Below are positions 1 to 8,880 of a DNA stretch of 40,867 nt, in pieces. Source of the DNA: FW021-bin31 sp964478125 (GTDB lineage Bacteria > Bacteroidota > Bacteroidia > Chitinophagales > Chitinophagaceae); NCBI GenBank assembly GCA_964478125.1, contig CAYZGR010000027.1:1-40867 (forward strand), written 5' to 3'. The notes under the pieces are model-generated. The model saw nothing but the letters and a program-made list of their open reading frames with translations. It had not been told where the DNA came from and made no database searches. How positions within the stretch are numbered: the stretch's first letter is position 1; each line of letters starts with the position of its first letter. Made by a program: the position numbers and the translations under genes.

Positions 1-711
1 CTTCTTCTGTGTTCCATATCCCACTACCACCAACTGGTTCAAGCCGGTAGATGTAGAAGCCAAAGAAATACGAATATGACTTCTCCCACTCACAGAAATG
101 GTTTTTGACGTATATCCCAAATAACTCACTTCCAATACAGTACCTTCAGGCACATCCAGACTAAAATGCCCTTTCTCATTGGTAGTAGTCCCCATATCAG
201 AATTTTTTACTCTTATAGTCACTCCCACCAGCGGCGCTTCCGTAGCTGAATCCACTACAGTACCTTCCAGTTGAATTTGTTCAATTTTTATCCGCGAACC
301 GGTAGCCTTTCCTTTTACGCTTTCTTTCACCACAATAACTTTTCCCACCATCCCATAACTTAGGGGTTGGTCCTTAAAACAATCCTCTAAAACTTCTTTT
401 AAGGACGTATTTTCGACATGAATATCAACCGGTCTGGATGTTTTCAGTAATTCATCATTGTAAAAAAACTGATATCCGGTTTGTTTTCTGATCTTTTTAA
501 ACACCTTCTTCAGAGAAATGTTATGCTCTGACAGCGTTACATTTTGTGCTTCCGAAGGTCGTGCGGTAACCTGGAGTCCGGTAATGACAAGTAAAATAAG
601 AACCAACTTCATGATCAGCAGGCTTTTTAAAGAAAAGAGGCGTTGCAAGAGGGCTTGACTTTGCCGTAAAGCATAAAATTGCTTATCTTTGTAAGATTTA
701 GGTTTATTCAT
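1..711 (-). CDS. SusC-like TonB-linked outer membrane receptor, N-terminal part (cut by window edge)
   Basis: I see an open frame of 237 codons from an ATG at 711 running off the left edge with no stop. It reads as a positively charged lead, a hydrophobic signal segment (about residues 34-53), an STN/secretin-TonB domain (about 55-125), a carboxypeptidase-regulatory-like beta-sandwich (about 145-220), and the start of the plug at a TonB-box-like VVVGYG stretch. Proteins of this family import glycans or other large nutrients across the outer membrane with a SusD lipoprotein, and the STN domain talks to a FecR anti-sigma factor. FecR and the sigma gene lie just upstream, so this is the receptor of a trans-envelope signalling cassette. 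The start is uncertain: an in-frame ATG at 720 and one at 612 (codon 34, directly before the hydrophobic segment) are alternatives. The barrel and any susD lie outside the window. Confidence 0.9.
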   Translation of the reverse strand, partial: MNKPKSYKDKQFYALRQSQALLQRLFSLKSLLIMKLVLILLVITGLQVTARPSEAQNVTLSEHNISLKKVFKKIRKQTGYQFFYNDELLKTSRPVDIHVENTSLKEVLEDCFKDQPLSYGMVGKVIVVKESVKGKATGSRIKIEQIQLEGTVVDSATEAPLVGVTIRVKNSDMGTTTNEKGHFSLDVPEGTVLEVSYLGYTSKTISVSGRSHIRISLASTSTGLNQLVVVGYGTQKK

Positions 712-753
712 TAGAATCATTTTAAGCAGTGATTATAGAATGGACTTAATTTT

Positions 754-779
754 TCCGCTCCGGTTGCCCCCGGGGCGGA
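754..779 (-). other. GC-rich hairpin between fecR and susC
   Basis: TCCGC-t-CCGG and CCGG-g-GCGGA form a nine-pair stem with one internal mismatch and a six-base loop in the 84-base gap between the anti-sigma gene and the receptor gene. A T-rich tract follows it only on the plus strand, so it is not a clear terminator for the minus-strand genes. It may be a pause, processing or attenuation element. Confidence 0.45.
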
Positions 780-795
780 TCTTCTTTTTTATATT

Positions 796-2052
796 TTAAG
801 GCGACATATCTCGTTTATTTGGATTAATGACCGTTAACCGGTCGTTATTGATCTTGAATTTTATTCCACTTAATTTCAATATCTCCAACACTTGCGAAAG
901 ATTGATATTACGGCTGATAATACCGGAGTAATGCCCCCGGGGAATATCGCCTTCATAGACGACATCTATGTCGTACCAACGGGCTATTTTATGCATAATC
1001 GTAGCCATATCCTCTCCCTCAAAATGAAATAACCCGTTTTTCCAGGCAATTACCTCTTCAATATCGGCACCGGATAGCCGGATATGGGCGCTATTCCTTA
1101 CTGTTGTAGCTTCTTGTCCGGGTTTTAGAATTTTACTATTGAGGCCTTTTTTTACCCTTATGGCTCCCTCTATCAATACTGTTTTTTGGGCAGGTTCATC
1201 CGCATAAGCGTTCACATTGAAAGAGGTGCCCAATACTTCTATATTTAAGTCATTGGCCTTCACAATAAAAGGTTTTGCTACATTTTGTGCAATCTCAAAA
1301 TAAGCTTCGCCCGAAATACGTACTTCTCGTTGCTCACCTTCAAAGGTTGTCGGGAAACGGATGGAAGAAGCTGCATTCAACCACACTTGACTGCCATCCG
1401 GAAGAATGAGTTGATATTGTCCCCCCTTGGGAGTGGTAAGCGTGTTGTATTGCACGGCTGTCCGTCGGTCATTGCCGATTGCCGGTTTTTCGTTATTCTT
1501 TTCCCGGCCATTAAAAGCGAGCAAGCCGCTACTAATTTTAACAATCTTTGTGCTTGCCTGCCGGGACAAGACTCCATTACCCGCGCTATCCAAATGAATG
1601 GTGGTGCCATTGGACAACGTCAATACCGCGTGGTTTCCCCCGGGTGCAACATCTTCCTCTTTCTGCTGTAAAACCACTTTAGATTGCACGTTGTTTTTCT
1701 TATTCCGGGAAAGAAAGAAATAACCGCTACCGACAGCGATCAACAGCAAGACAGCAGCGGCCACTTTAAAGAAATAAAGAACTTTAGGCTTTTTATGAGT
1801 ACCTTTTTTGCTTGCGTCATTATATTCATTGTGAAGGATATGCTGCAACATCTCCTCGCTTTGGGCCTCCGTAAAAACAATGCCCTCATTATGAAAAGAT
1901 TCCCATATTTTATCCATTAATTCCTTTGCTTCTGCTATGTGCTCTTCCCTGCTGATCCATTCTATCAATTCGGCTTTTTCTTCTCTGGTTGCCGTTTGTT
2001 CAAAATAGCGCCGAAATAAATATGCCGGTCGGGTAGTCTTCATGGGGTTCAA
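796..2052 (-). CDS. FecR-family anti-sigma factor (inner membrane)
   Basis: This 418-residue protein has the Bacteroidota FecR layout. There is a cytoplasmic N-terminal sigma-binding part (about 1-90), one transmembrane helix (about 91-113, ending in GSGYFFL), a periplasmic FecR domain (about 205-310, with LPDGSQVWLNAASSIRFP and the GEAYFEI block), and a C-terminal DUF4974/STN-like domain (about 340-410). In this family the C-terminal domain contacts the STN domain of the partner receptor and the N-terminal part holds the ECF sigma factor. The neighbours fit: sigma gene 218 bases upstream and SusC-like receptor 84 bases downstream on the same strand. Two in-frame ATGs lie at codons 1 and 4; either may be used. 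The substrate that triggers the cassette cannot be read from this gene. Confidence 0.93.
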   Translation of the reverse strand: MNPMKTTRPAYLFRRYFEQTATREEKAELIEWISREEHIAEAKELMDKIWESFHNEGIVFTEAQSEEMLQHILHNEYNDASKKGTHKKPKVLYFFKVAAAVLLLIAVGSGYFFLSRNKKNNVQSKVVLQQKEEDVAPGGNHAVLTLSNGTTIHLDSAGNGVLSRQASTKIVKISSGLLAFNGREKNNEKPAIGNDRRTAVQYNTLTTPKGGQYQLILPDGSQVWLNAASSIRFPTTFEGEQREVRISGEAYFEIAQNVAKPFIVKANDLNIEVLGTSFNVNAYADEPAQKTVLIEGAIRVKKGLNSKILKPGQEATTVRNSAHIRLSGADIEEVIAWKNGLFHFEGEDMATIMHKIARWYDIDVVYEGDIPRGHYSGIISRNINLSQVLEILKLSGIKFKINNDRLTVINPNKRDMSP

Positions 2053-2270
2053 TCAATGATAAAACAGGATCATAAGCCGCCTCTATATAAAGGACACAAA
2101 AAGAAGAAAAAGGGGGTATTCGACCGAGGAAGTAGAGGAATGAGGGGGCTGCACTATATATGCGATAAACTTAAAGAGGTGGGAAACTTTGCTCAACCGG
2201 GTTCCTTAGAAACCAGACCATGACAGAAAATAAAATACCTTGCATTTTTGTTCTGTAAGGGCAATACTTA

Positions 2271-2873
2271 TCACATAAAATGAAAGGAAAGGAAAAACAA
2301 AATAAACAGTAAATCGCTGTGGGAGCGAACATAATTGGTTATAGAATATCTGGCTAACTTCAGATATTTTTTTACCGTCTCGTGAGAAATACCCATTTGT
2401 TGCGCGATTTCTTTATATTTTAAACGTTTTCGATAACTGAGAATATATACTTTCTGCTGCTGGGGAGGAAGTTTTTCTACAGCCTGATCCATGAGTTGAT
2501 AATAGTCGGGATCGGGGGCTCTTTCTTCCATTTCAACAATAGAAGGCAACCCTTCCAGAATCTTTTTGGCCTCCTTTTCTTTTACTCGTTTTCCGGCCAG
2601 ATCACGCAGGTAATTTAAAGTATGATTGCGGGAAAGCACATAAACATATGTGCCGAACCGGCTAATAGTAGCCAATTTTTTCCTGTTAAGCCAGATTTTC
2701 AGAAAAACCTCTTGCACTATATCTTTAGTCGCCTCTTTAGATGCTGTGAAACCATAGATATAAGCGCCTAATTTATTATGATAAGCATTAAATAATTCTG
2801 CGAAAGCAGCTTCATCGCCACCCGCAACTTTTTTCAACAACGCTTTTTCATTATTTACTGTAAAATTGTTCAA
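2271..2873 (-). CDS. ECF RNA polymerase sigma factor (Bacteroidota FecR-partner type)
   Basis: This 200-residue protein has a sigma region 2 (about 20-95, with the DIVQEVFLKIW block) and a sigma region 4 helix-turn-helix (about 130-185, LPPQQQKVYILSYRKRLKYK followed by EIAQQMGISHETVKKYL). It would direct RNA polymerase to the adjacent susC-like operon when released by FecR. The C-terminus ends in a hydrophobic stretch of about 13 residues (LLFILFFLSFHFM), unlike the charged end usual in other ECF factors. A possible promoter lies upstream on the minus strand, with a TATATTTA -7-like box at 2902-2895. The gap to fecR is 218 bases. Confidence 0.93.
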   Translation of the reverse strand: MNNFTVNNEKALLKKVAGGDEAAFAELFNAYHNKLGAYIYGFTASKEATKDIVQEVFLKIWLNRKKLATISRFGTYVYVLSRNHTLNYLRDLAGKRVKEKEAKKILEGLPSIVEMEERAPDPDYYQLMDQAVEKLPPQQQKVYILSYRKRLKYKEIAQQMGISHETVKKYLKLARYSITNYVRSHSDLLFILFFLSFHFM

Positions 2874-3252
2874 ATAACAGAACTATTTTTAGGGTAAATA
2901 TACACATTCTTTCAAAAAGAAGGACAAACAACTCAAAACAGGAAAAATCAACTGGCAAATTCCAAATAAATTCTATCGGATAAAGAATTTTTTTCTCCCT
3001 GCCACTCCCACTGAAAAAAATGTGCAGCGAAGCAAACATTTCTATGGAATAGAAGGGTTGCTGTCGGTGGTTATACCATTGCTCTGAATAAACGATATTC
3101 ATCCACTCATTGATTCTCATTTTGCTTCGCTACATTTCAATCACGTCAATTGAAATGATGATCAGATCAAGGATTCATCTTGCTCTGGAAACCTTCATTA
3201 ATATTTAAACTATAAAAAAACAGGCTAACGCTATTCAAAGCGTACATCTTTC
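2874..3252. other. 379-base intergenic region
   Basis: I see no convincing gene here. An open frame of 89 codons on the minus strand (2851-3120) overlaps the sigma gene and resembles no family I know. The region holds the upstream region of the sigma gene and one perfect inverted repeat (3133-3157). Confidence 0.6.
3133..3157. repeat. Perfect 9-bp inverted repeat
   Basis: CATTTCAAT and ATTGAAATG are separated by seven bases. The repeat lies about 95 bases past the stop of the minus-strand membrane-protein gene and upstream of the sigma gene. No T-tract follows on either strand, so an operator or RNA hairpin is more likely than a classical terminator. Confidence 0.5.
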
Positions 3253-3852
3253 CTATGCTCCATGCTTTATCTTCAGCATACAAAATGCATTGATCTTCTG
3301 CACTTTATTTCCATCGGGGATCTCTTTCATTTCCAATTGCATGATCCGGTTAGAAGTCAAATCAAGGGTCAGAATATTGTCTTTCAACACCACATTATTA
3401 AAATTCCTCCAGGGGATCAGCGGATTTTTAAAAGTACCCGGGAAAAGTACGCCCTGATCCTTTATTTCTACCACAAAAGGTTTTGCCCATTTCTTTTCAA
3501 TAAAAAAGATCATCACAAAGGCCAAAGCAATAATCAGCATAAATACTGCAAACACAGATTGAGCCTGGTTAAAAAGCAGAAACGCATACAACAAAAATGC
3601 GGCTGCTACCGCCAGTCGGATGATACTGTTCAGCAGAGGGGAACGCTGCATCATTTTAAAAGCAAAAAACGTGTAGCCCACTTCAAAAACAGCAATGAAA
3701 ACAAGTAACGCCCCTACCCAGGGAGCAGAAGATTGAATGCCGCTCTCATACCAGGCATCCAACAGTAAGAACCCGGCCGTAAAGTGCAACAAGGCAATAG
3801 AAAATTTCTTTCTGTGAAAATAGGGATTCCGAAGTTCCAGGGAATAGCTCAT
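3253..3852 (-). CDS. Small four-helix membrane protein with C-terminal PH-like region, unknown function
   Basis: The 199-residue product shows four hydrophobic segments (about 17-35, 43-65, 75-93, 97-117) followed by a soluble part of about 80 residues. That part alternates short hydrophobic strands and ends in a helix, the pattern of bacterial PH-like domains; this assignment is by eye only. The start codon is three bases after the stop of the agmatinase-family gene, so the two are almost certainly co-transcribed. I do not recognise the family. Confidence 0.75.
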   Translation of the reverse strand: MSYSLELRNPYFHRKKFSIALLHFTAGFLLLDAWYESGIQSSAPWVGALLVFIAVFEVGYTFFAFKMMQRSPLLNSIIRLAVAAAFLLYAFLLFNQAQSVFAVFMLIIALAFVMIFFIEKKWAKPFVVEIKDQGVLFPGTFKNPLIPWRNFNNVVLKDNILTLDLTSNRIMQLEMKEIPDGNKVQKINAFCMLKIKHGA

Positions 3853-3855
3853 GTC

Positions 3856-4905
3856 TTAATAAACTTTAACCGGCTTTTTAACCAAAAGGTTACAGAGGCT
3901 AAAAAGAATACGCGCCCCTACATTCGAATCCCAGTCGGAATGTTGATAACCCACTTCTACCAGGTCGAAACCGATCAGTTGTCTCCCGCTTTCCAGAATT
4001 TGTCTCAATAAATAGTTCACCTGCTCCCACTCCAGTCCTCCGGGTACAGGGGTGCCGGTATGGGGGCACAGCTTGGGATCCAGGCCGTCAATATCCAGGC
4101 TCAGATAGACCTTTTCCGGCAATTGTTCAATGATAGGAGTACAGATCGTTTTCCAGGTTTCCCCTTCATAAAGCCGGTCCTTCATTTCCCGGTCATAAAA
4201 AATGCTTACCCGTTCTCCTTCTATTTCAGCCTTTTTCAGCTCTTCCTCACAATAATCACGTACGCCTACAGATACAAGCTTCGATATCATGGGCACTTGT
4301 TCCAGCGCGTTATACATGATGGAGGCATGGGAATACGTAAAATTTTCAAAATTTTTTCGTAAATCCAGATGGGCATCAATATGTAAAATACCAAAAGAAG
4401 GATATTTTTCCCCCAGTGCTTTATAATATCCCAGAGGAGTACTGTGATCCCCTCCGATTATTCCTACATATTTTTGTTTCTCCAACAATTCTTTGGTATG
4501 TTTATAGACCCAGCTATTCAATTCCTCACACCCCTTATTTACTTCATGAAGGCTGTCCTTCATAAAGTCATTATCATCCAGAATACCGCCTTCCGCCTGA
4601 AAATTGATGTACAATGCCGCTTCCTTGCGCAAGTAATCGCTGCGCATAAGCAGGTTTTTATCTACCTCAGGCATATAAAAACCTTTTTTCCAGCCCCCCG
4701 GTACATAAGCATCATATAGATCTATTTGCTGGGAAGCAGAAAATATATACTCCGGAGCCCGCGCCGTTCCGGCATGATATGAAACCGTTACCTCCCATGG
4801 AACCGGAAGAAGTATGACTTTAGAATCCGCTTCTGATGAAGGCAGTCCGAAAATGTTGTTTTTAATACAGGCAGGGGCATTAGGGTCAAAATTGGAAAGA
4901 TCCAT
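3856..4905 (-). CDS. Agmatinase/arginase-family ureohydrolase
   Basis: The 349-residue protein carries the binuclear manganese motifs of the ureohydrolase family: GGDHS (His154), DAHLD (Asp177, His179, Asp181) and SLDIDGLDP (Asp271, Asp273), followed by the conserved PHTGTPVPGG loop. Family members hydrolyse agmatine, arginine, formiminoglutamate or other guanidino compounds, releasing urea or formamide. The extended N-terminus and length exceed a typical agmatinase (about 305 residues); the true substrate cannot be told from motifs. No signal peptide is seen, so it is cytoplasmic. It sits between the GH31 gene (36-base gap) and the membrane-protein gene (3-base gap), a likely three-gene operon without an obvious shared pathway. 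Confidence 0.9.
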   Translation of the reverse strand: MDLSNFDPNAPACIKNNIFGLPSSEADSKVILLPVPWEVTVSYHAGTARAPEYIFSASQQIDLYDAYVPGGWKKGFYMPEVDKNLLMRSDYLRKEAALYINFQAEGGILDDNDFMKDSLHEVNKGCEELNSWVYKHTKELLEKQKYVGIIGGDHSTPLGYYKALGEKYPSFGILHIDAHLDLRKNFENFTYSHASIMYNALEQVPMISKLVSVGVRDYCEEELKKAEIEGERVSIFYDREMKDRLYEGETWKTICTPIIEQLPEKVYLSLDIDGLDPKLCPHTGTPVPGGLEWEQVNYLLRQILESGRQLIGFDLVEVGYQHSDWDSNVGARILFSLCNLLVKKPVKVY

Positions 4906-4941
4906 GTTCCAGTATTTTAAATAAAATAAAGATCTAAAAGA

Positions 4942-7335
4942 TCAACGGAGAATGATCTTTTCAAAATCCCGATCCACTTCAAAGGTAAATTGCCGATCCG
5001 GAACCGGCTCCGTCACAGGCTGCGAACGTCCGTTTATCACAATTTCACCCGGCTTGAAATCCAGGCCGTGAACGGTTATCTTATATTTTTTATAGTCTGC
5101 ATTAAAATGGCCGACATATCTCTTTTTTAACCTGATGTGCTTTTTTCTGGTGACCTGTTTGAATCGAATCGTGTTATATTCATTCTGGAGGTATCCATAA
5201 TGGTCCCCTGCATCTTCATACAAGTTACTGGTAACGTGATCGCTCCCGGAATAAACATGCAGGATCATTTCTTCAACCGGTTTTTCACCTACGTATTGCA
5301 TCAGCGGATAATGGGGAATGACGGCCCCCGCCCTGACAAACAGCGGAATTTCGTCCAGCGGAGTGGAAACAACTACTTCCTGACCGCCTTCCATCTTTTC
5401 GTCCGTCCAGTAATTGTACCACCGCCCCGCCGGCAGGTACACTTTCTTTTCTTTTTGTCCCGGTCGCACCACAGCACTTATCAACAGATGATCTCCAAAC
5501 ATAAATTCCTCGTTGCGGTGATGGGTTTCGGGGTCGTCTTGTGCCACAAAGCATAAGGGGCGCAGCATGGGAGTCCCTTCCGAAACATACTGCCAGAAAG
5601 TAGTATAATGATAAGGAAGCAGACGATAACGTAAGTTAATAAACTTGCGTGCAACAGATTCATAGACCGGGCCAAATGACCAGGGCTCCTGGTCAAAACC
5701 GGAATCATTGCTGGCCGAGTGCGTTCTCATAAAAGTATGGAAAACAGCCAACTGGATCCACCGAACATACAATTCCCCGTCAGGCTCCCCAATAAACCCG
5801 CCTATGTCGGTCCCGGCGAAAGAAATACCGGATACTGACAGCCGCTGACACATGACAGAGGCCAGCCACAGATGCTCCCAGGTGGCCATATTGTCTCCCG
5901 TCCATACAGAAGTCCAGCGTTGCGCTCCGGAATAACAAGACCGGGTGATCACAAAAGAACGCTTGGGCATGAGAAACTTCTTTACGCCTTCTGCCGTAGC
6001 CTTGCTCATCAAATGCCCGTAAATATTATGAGCCTTCCGATGGCTGCAGGGATCTCCGTCATAGTCATGACGCACATCTTCGGGAAAGGTACCGAGCTCA
6101 AAAACGGCAGGCTCGTTCATATCTGTCCATACGGCGCTGATACCGACGTCTGCAATGATCTTGAACAAACCTTTCCACCATTCCCGCACTTCAGGATTGG
6201 AAAAATCAGGGAAGACACAACGGCCGGGCCATACGTCTCCTACCATGAAAGCGCCGTCCGCCCTACGGCAAAAATAATTTTTCTCTACTCCTTCTTTATA
6301 GACCCAGTAATCCGGATCTGCTTTTATCCCAGGATCGATAATCGCAATGGTCTTAATACCTATGGCGGCCAGCTCATCCGTCAACCCCTTGGGGTCGGGG
6401 AAACGCTCTTTACTGAAGGTAAAACACCGGAATCCCTCCATATAATCTATATCCAGATGAATGGCATCGCAGGGAATGGCTCTTTTTCTAAATTCGGAAG
6501 CGACTTCTTTCACCTTTGTATCCGGGAAATAACTCCAACGGGATTGCTGATAACCTAAGGCCCACAAAGGCGGCAGTTCCGGGGTACCGGTAAGACGGAC
6601 GTACTGCCTGGCTACTTCCAAAAGCTCCGGACCATAGATAAAATAATAATTCATCTGGCCACCGCGAGCCCAGAAACTGGCCACATCTTCACGCTCCTGG
6701 CCAAAATCAAAAAGCGTTCTGAAGGTATTATCAAAAAAGAGACCGTAGGCCATTCCATGATGCAGGCCATAATAAAAGGGAATATTCTTATACAAAGGAT
6801 CTTCATCCTTTTGAAAACCGTATGAGTCGCGGCCATAATTTTCCAGACGTTTTCCACGCAGATTCAATTCCGTGGGCTTATCACCCATACCAAAGAAACA
6901 TTCATCCTCCTGAACCTCTTTGCTACAGTATACGATTTTACCGCCCTTCAAAATATAATATTGCCAGTGAAATCCCGCCGCATCCTGATTAATGATATGG
7001 CCGGCCTTATCGGTAACGGTCACCCGGATGTCCTTTTTATCTACAAATACATCTATCTTCGAGGTCCGGATCACATAACTATCTCCTTCTTCCACCAATT
7101 CCAAAGCCGTAAGCGTTTCCTTAAGATCCGGACTGATGGCATAGGAGAAATCTCTTTTGAACTTGCCATCGGGCGCATACCGGAAACGAACGATCTTGTC
7201 GGTTATCACCCGTACCTCCAAGATGGTTTCCGTAGTATAGAAATAAAAGTAATTACCTGCCTTTTCAAATTTTTTAACCTCGTCGGGAAAATATTTTATG
7301 GAATATTTATTATCTTCAATTGTAGTCTGTTGCAT
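4942..7335 (-). CDS. Glycoside hydrolase family 31 alpha-glucosidase
   Basis: The 797-residue protein has the GH31 order: N-terminal beta-sandwich (about 1-240), catalytic TIM barrel (about 255-600) and C-terminal beta domains. The nucleophile motif WTDMNEP places Asp405, and the acid/base is Asp481 in VWTGDN. HLDIDYM (about 293-299) is the conserved barrel strand. GH31 enzymes of this kind release glucose from the non-reducing end of alpha-glucosides. No signal peptide is visible, so it probably acts in the cytoplasm on imported oligosaccharides. A promoter lies about 33 bases upstream (7368-7398). It leads a probable operon with the agmatinase-family and membrane-protein genes. Confidence 0.95.
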   Translation of the reverse strand: MQQTTIEDNKYSIKYFPDEVKKFEKAGNYFYFYTTETILEVRVITDKIVRFRYAPDGKFKRDFSYAISPDLKETLTALELVEEGDSYVIRTSKIDVFVDKKDIRVTVTDKAGHIINQDAAGFHWQYYILKGGKIVYCSKEVQEDECFFGMGDKPTELNLRGKRLENYGRDSYGFQKDEDPLYKNIPFYYGLHHGMAYGLFFDNTFRTLFDFGQEREDVASFWARGGQMNYYFIYGPELLEVARQYVRLTGTPELPPLWALGYQQSRWSYFPDTKVKEVASEFRKRAIPCDAIHLDIDYMEGFRCFTFSKERFPDPKGLTDELAAIGIKTIAIIDPGIKADPDYWVYKEGVEKNYFCRRADGAFMVGDVWPGRCVFPDFSNPEVREWWKGLFKIIADVGISAVWTDMNEPAVFELGTFPEDVRHDYDGDPCSHRKAHNIYGHLMSKATAEGVKKFLMPKRSFVITRSCYSGAQRWTSVWTGDNMATWEHLWLASVMCQRLSVSGISFAGTDIGGFIGEPDGELYVRWIQLAVFHTFMRTHSASNDSGFDQEPWSFGPVYESVARKFINLRYRLLPYHYTTFWQYVSEGTPMLRPLCFVAQDDPETHHRNEEFMFGDHLLISAVVRPGQKEKKVYLPAGRWYNYWTDEKMEGGQEVVVSTPLDEIPLFVRAGAVIPHYPLMQYVGEKPVEEMILHVYSGSDHVTSNLYEDAGDHYGYLQNEYNTIRFKQVTRKKHIRLKKRYVGHFNADYKKYKITVHGLDFKPGEIVINGRSQPVTEPVPDRQFTFEVDRDFEKIILR

Positions 7336-7367
7336 CCTGTTAAATTCCTCTCAAATTTTTGATTTAG

Positions 7368-7398
7368 CAAACATAATAACCTTTTACTACATCTGAAA
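7368..7398 (-). promoter_or_regulatory. Bacteroidota-type promoter of the GH31 operon
   Basis: Read on the minus strand: TTTC, 19 bases, TATGTTTG. The -7 box fits TAnnTTTG exactly and the -33 box matches three of four positions. The predicted leader is about 29 bases. Confidence 0.6.
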
Positions 7399-7436
7399 GC
7401 AGGAACAGCCGCATTCAAGAATAAAAGGGGAATCGC

Positions 7437-8852
7437 CTAATCCTTCAAGACCGTAGCCGCTCCGCGCACAATATTAATATCGCCCGATTCTCTGCTGATA
7501 GCCTTAAAACCTCCGGTCACGTTTCTAAGATTATGAAATCCCTGCCGTTTTATCAACGAGCACGCGATTACACTTCTATATCCGCTCTGGCAATGGATAT
7601 ATAAATTATGCGTTTCTTCGATACGGGAGAGCTCCAGGGGGTCGTTTATGGCAGTCAGGTTGATGTTCAGTGCGCCCTCTACATGTCCCCCGGCAAATTC
7701 AGACGGTTTTCTCACATCGACCACCAGCAGGTTTTTATCATAAGGAATATCCAGGGCCAGTTCTTCGGCATCCACGTTGACGATAAGATCCAGGGACTCA
7801 CCGGCCTCTTTCCATGAGTCAATTCCATTCTTTAAATATCCCCTGACCTTATCGAATCCTACCCGCGCAAGCCTTACAATCGTTTCCTTTTCTTCTCCGG
7901 GGCTTGTTATTAAAACAAGAGGCGTATCAAAGGGCAGCAATTGTCCGGCCCATTCGGCAAAGCGGCCTCTCAGGCCAATATTGATGGATCCCGGAACAAA
8001 TCCTCCGGTAAAGCGTACCGGATCCCGCGTATCCAAGATAAAAGCGCCTTTCTTTATCCATGCTTTAAGAGCAGGCACATCAAGGGCATGATTGCTTTTT
8101 TCGATGAGGACCTCCAAAGCATCATAACCTTCTTTATTGATCGTGGCGGCTTTTGTAAAATAAGCGGGCGGAGCTGTCAAACCTTCCGTAACGGTGGTAA
8201 CAAAATCAGCTTTACCTGTAGCCTTCATGGCATGATTGAGCCTTTTTTGTTCCCCTATGGTACTGGAGGTTTTAGAATCTATGTGCTTGCCACAGGCTGA
8301 ACCCGGACCGTGTGCCGGATATACGATCACATCATCGGGCAATTGTTTCAATCTCTGAAGAGAATCATAAAGATATTCAGCCAGTTGTTCTTTTCCCAGG
8401 TTGCCGCTTGATAAGTCCGGTCGTCCGGTATCGCCCACGAATAGCGTATCCCCGGTAAAAACGCAATAGGGCTTCCCTTCCTCGTCCCTTAACAGATAAC
8501 AAGTGCTTTCCAACGTATGTCCCGGCGTATGAATGACTTCCAATTGTAATTTTCCGATTTGGAACAGCTCGCCCTCCTTTGCGGAATAAATGGAAAATCC
8601 GGTTTTGGCATTTGGCCCATAAACAATGGGAGCACCTGTTTTTTCAGCCAGATCAAGATGTCCTGAAATAAAATCGGCATGGAAATGTGTTTCAAAAATA
8701 TACCGGATCTGCACCTGGTACTCCGCTGCAAGCGCCAGGTATTCCGCTACATCCCGCATGGGATCTATAATCACTGCCTCATTACCGGAAGCTACAAAAT
8801 ATGCAGCTTCCGATAAACAATTCGTGTATAGTTGTTTGATAATCATGACCAC
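7437..8852 (-). CDS. CstB-like persulfide dioxygenase/sulfurtransferase (metallo-beta-lactamase plus two rhodanese domains)
   Basis: The 471-residue protein has an N-terminal metallo-beta-lactamase domain (about 1-205) with ETHFHAD (His56, His58, Asp60), HTPGHT (His112), TGDTLFVGDTGRPDL (Asp135) and His181. Two rhodanese-like domains follow (about 250-355 and 365-465). The first has Ser317 where the catalytic cysteine should be (LITSPGEE); the second keeps it (Cys421 in IHCQSGYRS). This matches the architecture of CstB, which oxidises low-molecular-weight persulfides to thiosulfate during sulfide detoxification. It lies 28 bases downstream of an ArsR-type regulator gene and probably shares its transcript. 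Two ATGs (codons 1 and 3) are possible starts. Confidence 0.92.
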   Translation of the reverse strand: MVMIIKQLYTNCLSEAAYFVASGNEAVIIDPMRDVAEYLALAAEYQVQIRYIFETHFHADFISGHLDLAEKTGAPIVYGPNAKTGFSIYSAKEGELFQIGKLQLEVIHTPGHTLESTCYLLRDEEGKPYCVFTGDTLFVGDTGRPDLSSGNLGKEQLAEYLYDSLQRLKQLPDDVIVYPAHGPGSACGKHIDSKTSSTIGEQKRLNHAMKATGKADFVTTVTEGLTAPPAYFTKAATINKEGYDALEVLIEKSNHALDVPALKAWIKKGAFILDTRDPVRFTGGFVPGSINIGLRGRFAEWAGQLLPFDTPLVLITSPGEEKETIVRLARVGFDKVRGYLKNGIDSWKEAGESLDLIVNVDAEELALDIPYDKNLLVVDVRKPSEFAGGHVEGALNINLTAINDPLELSRIEETHNLYIHCQSGYRSVIACSLIKRQGFHNLRNVTGGFKAISRESGDINIVRGAATVLKD

Positions 8853-8880
8853 CGGCTTTGAATCACAAGTTTCTATTCAT

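Noticed and set aside
1285..1920. Plus-strand frames inside the left fecR gene
   Set aside because: Shadows of the FecR coding frame.
2851..3120. Open frame of 89 codons on the minus strand overlapping the sigma gene start
   Set aside because: It overlaps a certain gene, has no recognisable family, and its composition looks like translated AT-rich intergenic sequence.
4930..4958. AAAGATC/GATCTTT inverted pair at the end of the GH31 gene as a terminator
   Set aside because: The arms are AT-rich, far apart and partly inside the coding sequence, with no T tract past it.
5872..6558. Plus-strand frame of 228 codons inside the GH31 gene
   Set aside because: It lies opposite the catalytic domain with intact GH31 motifs; no start signal or family features.
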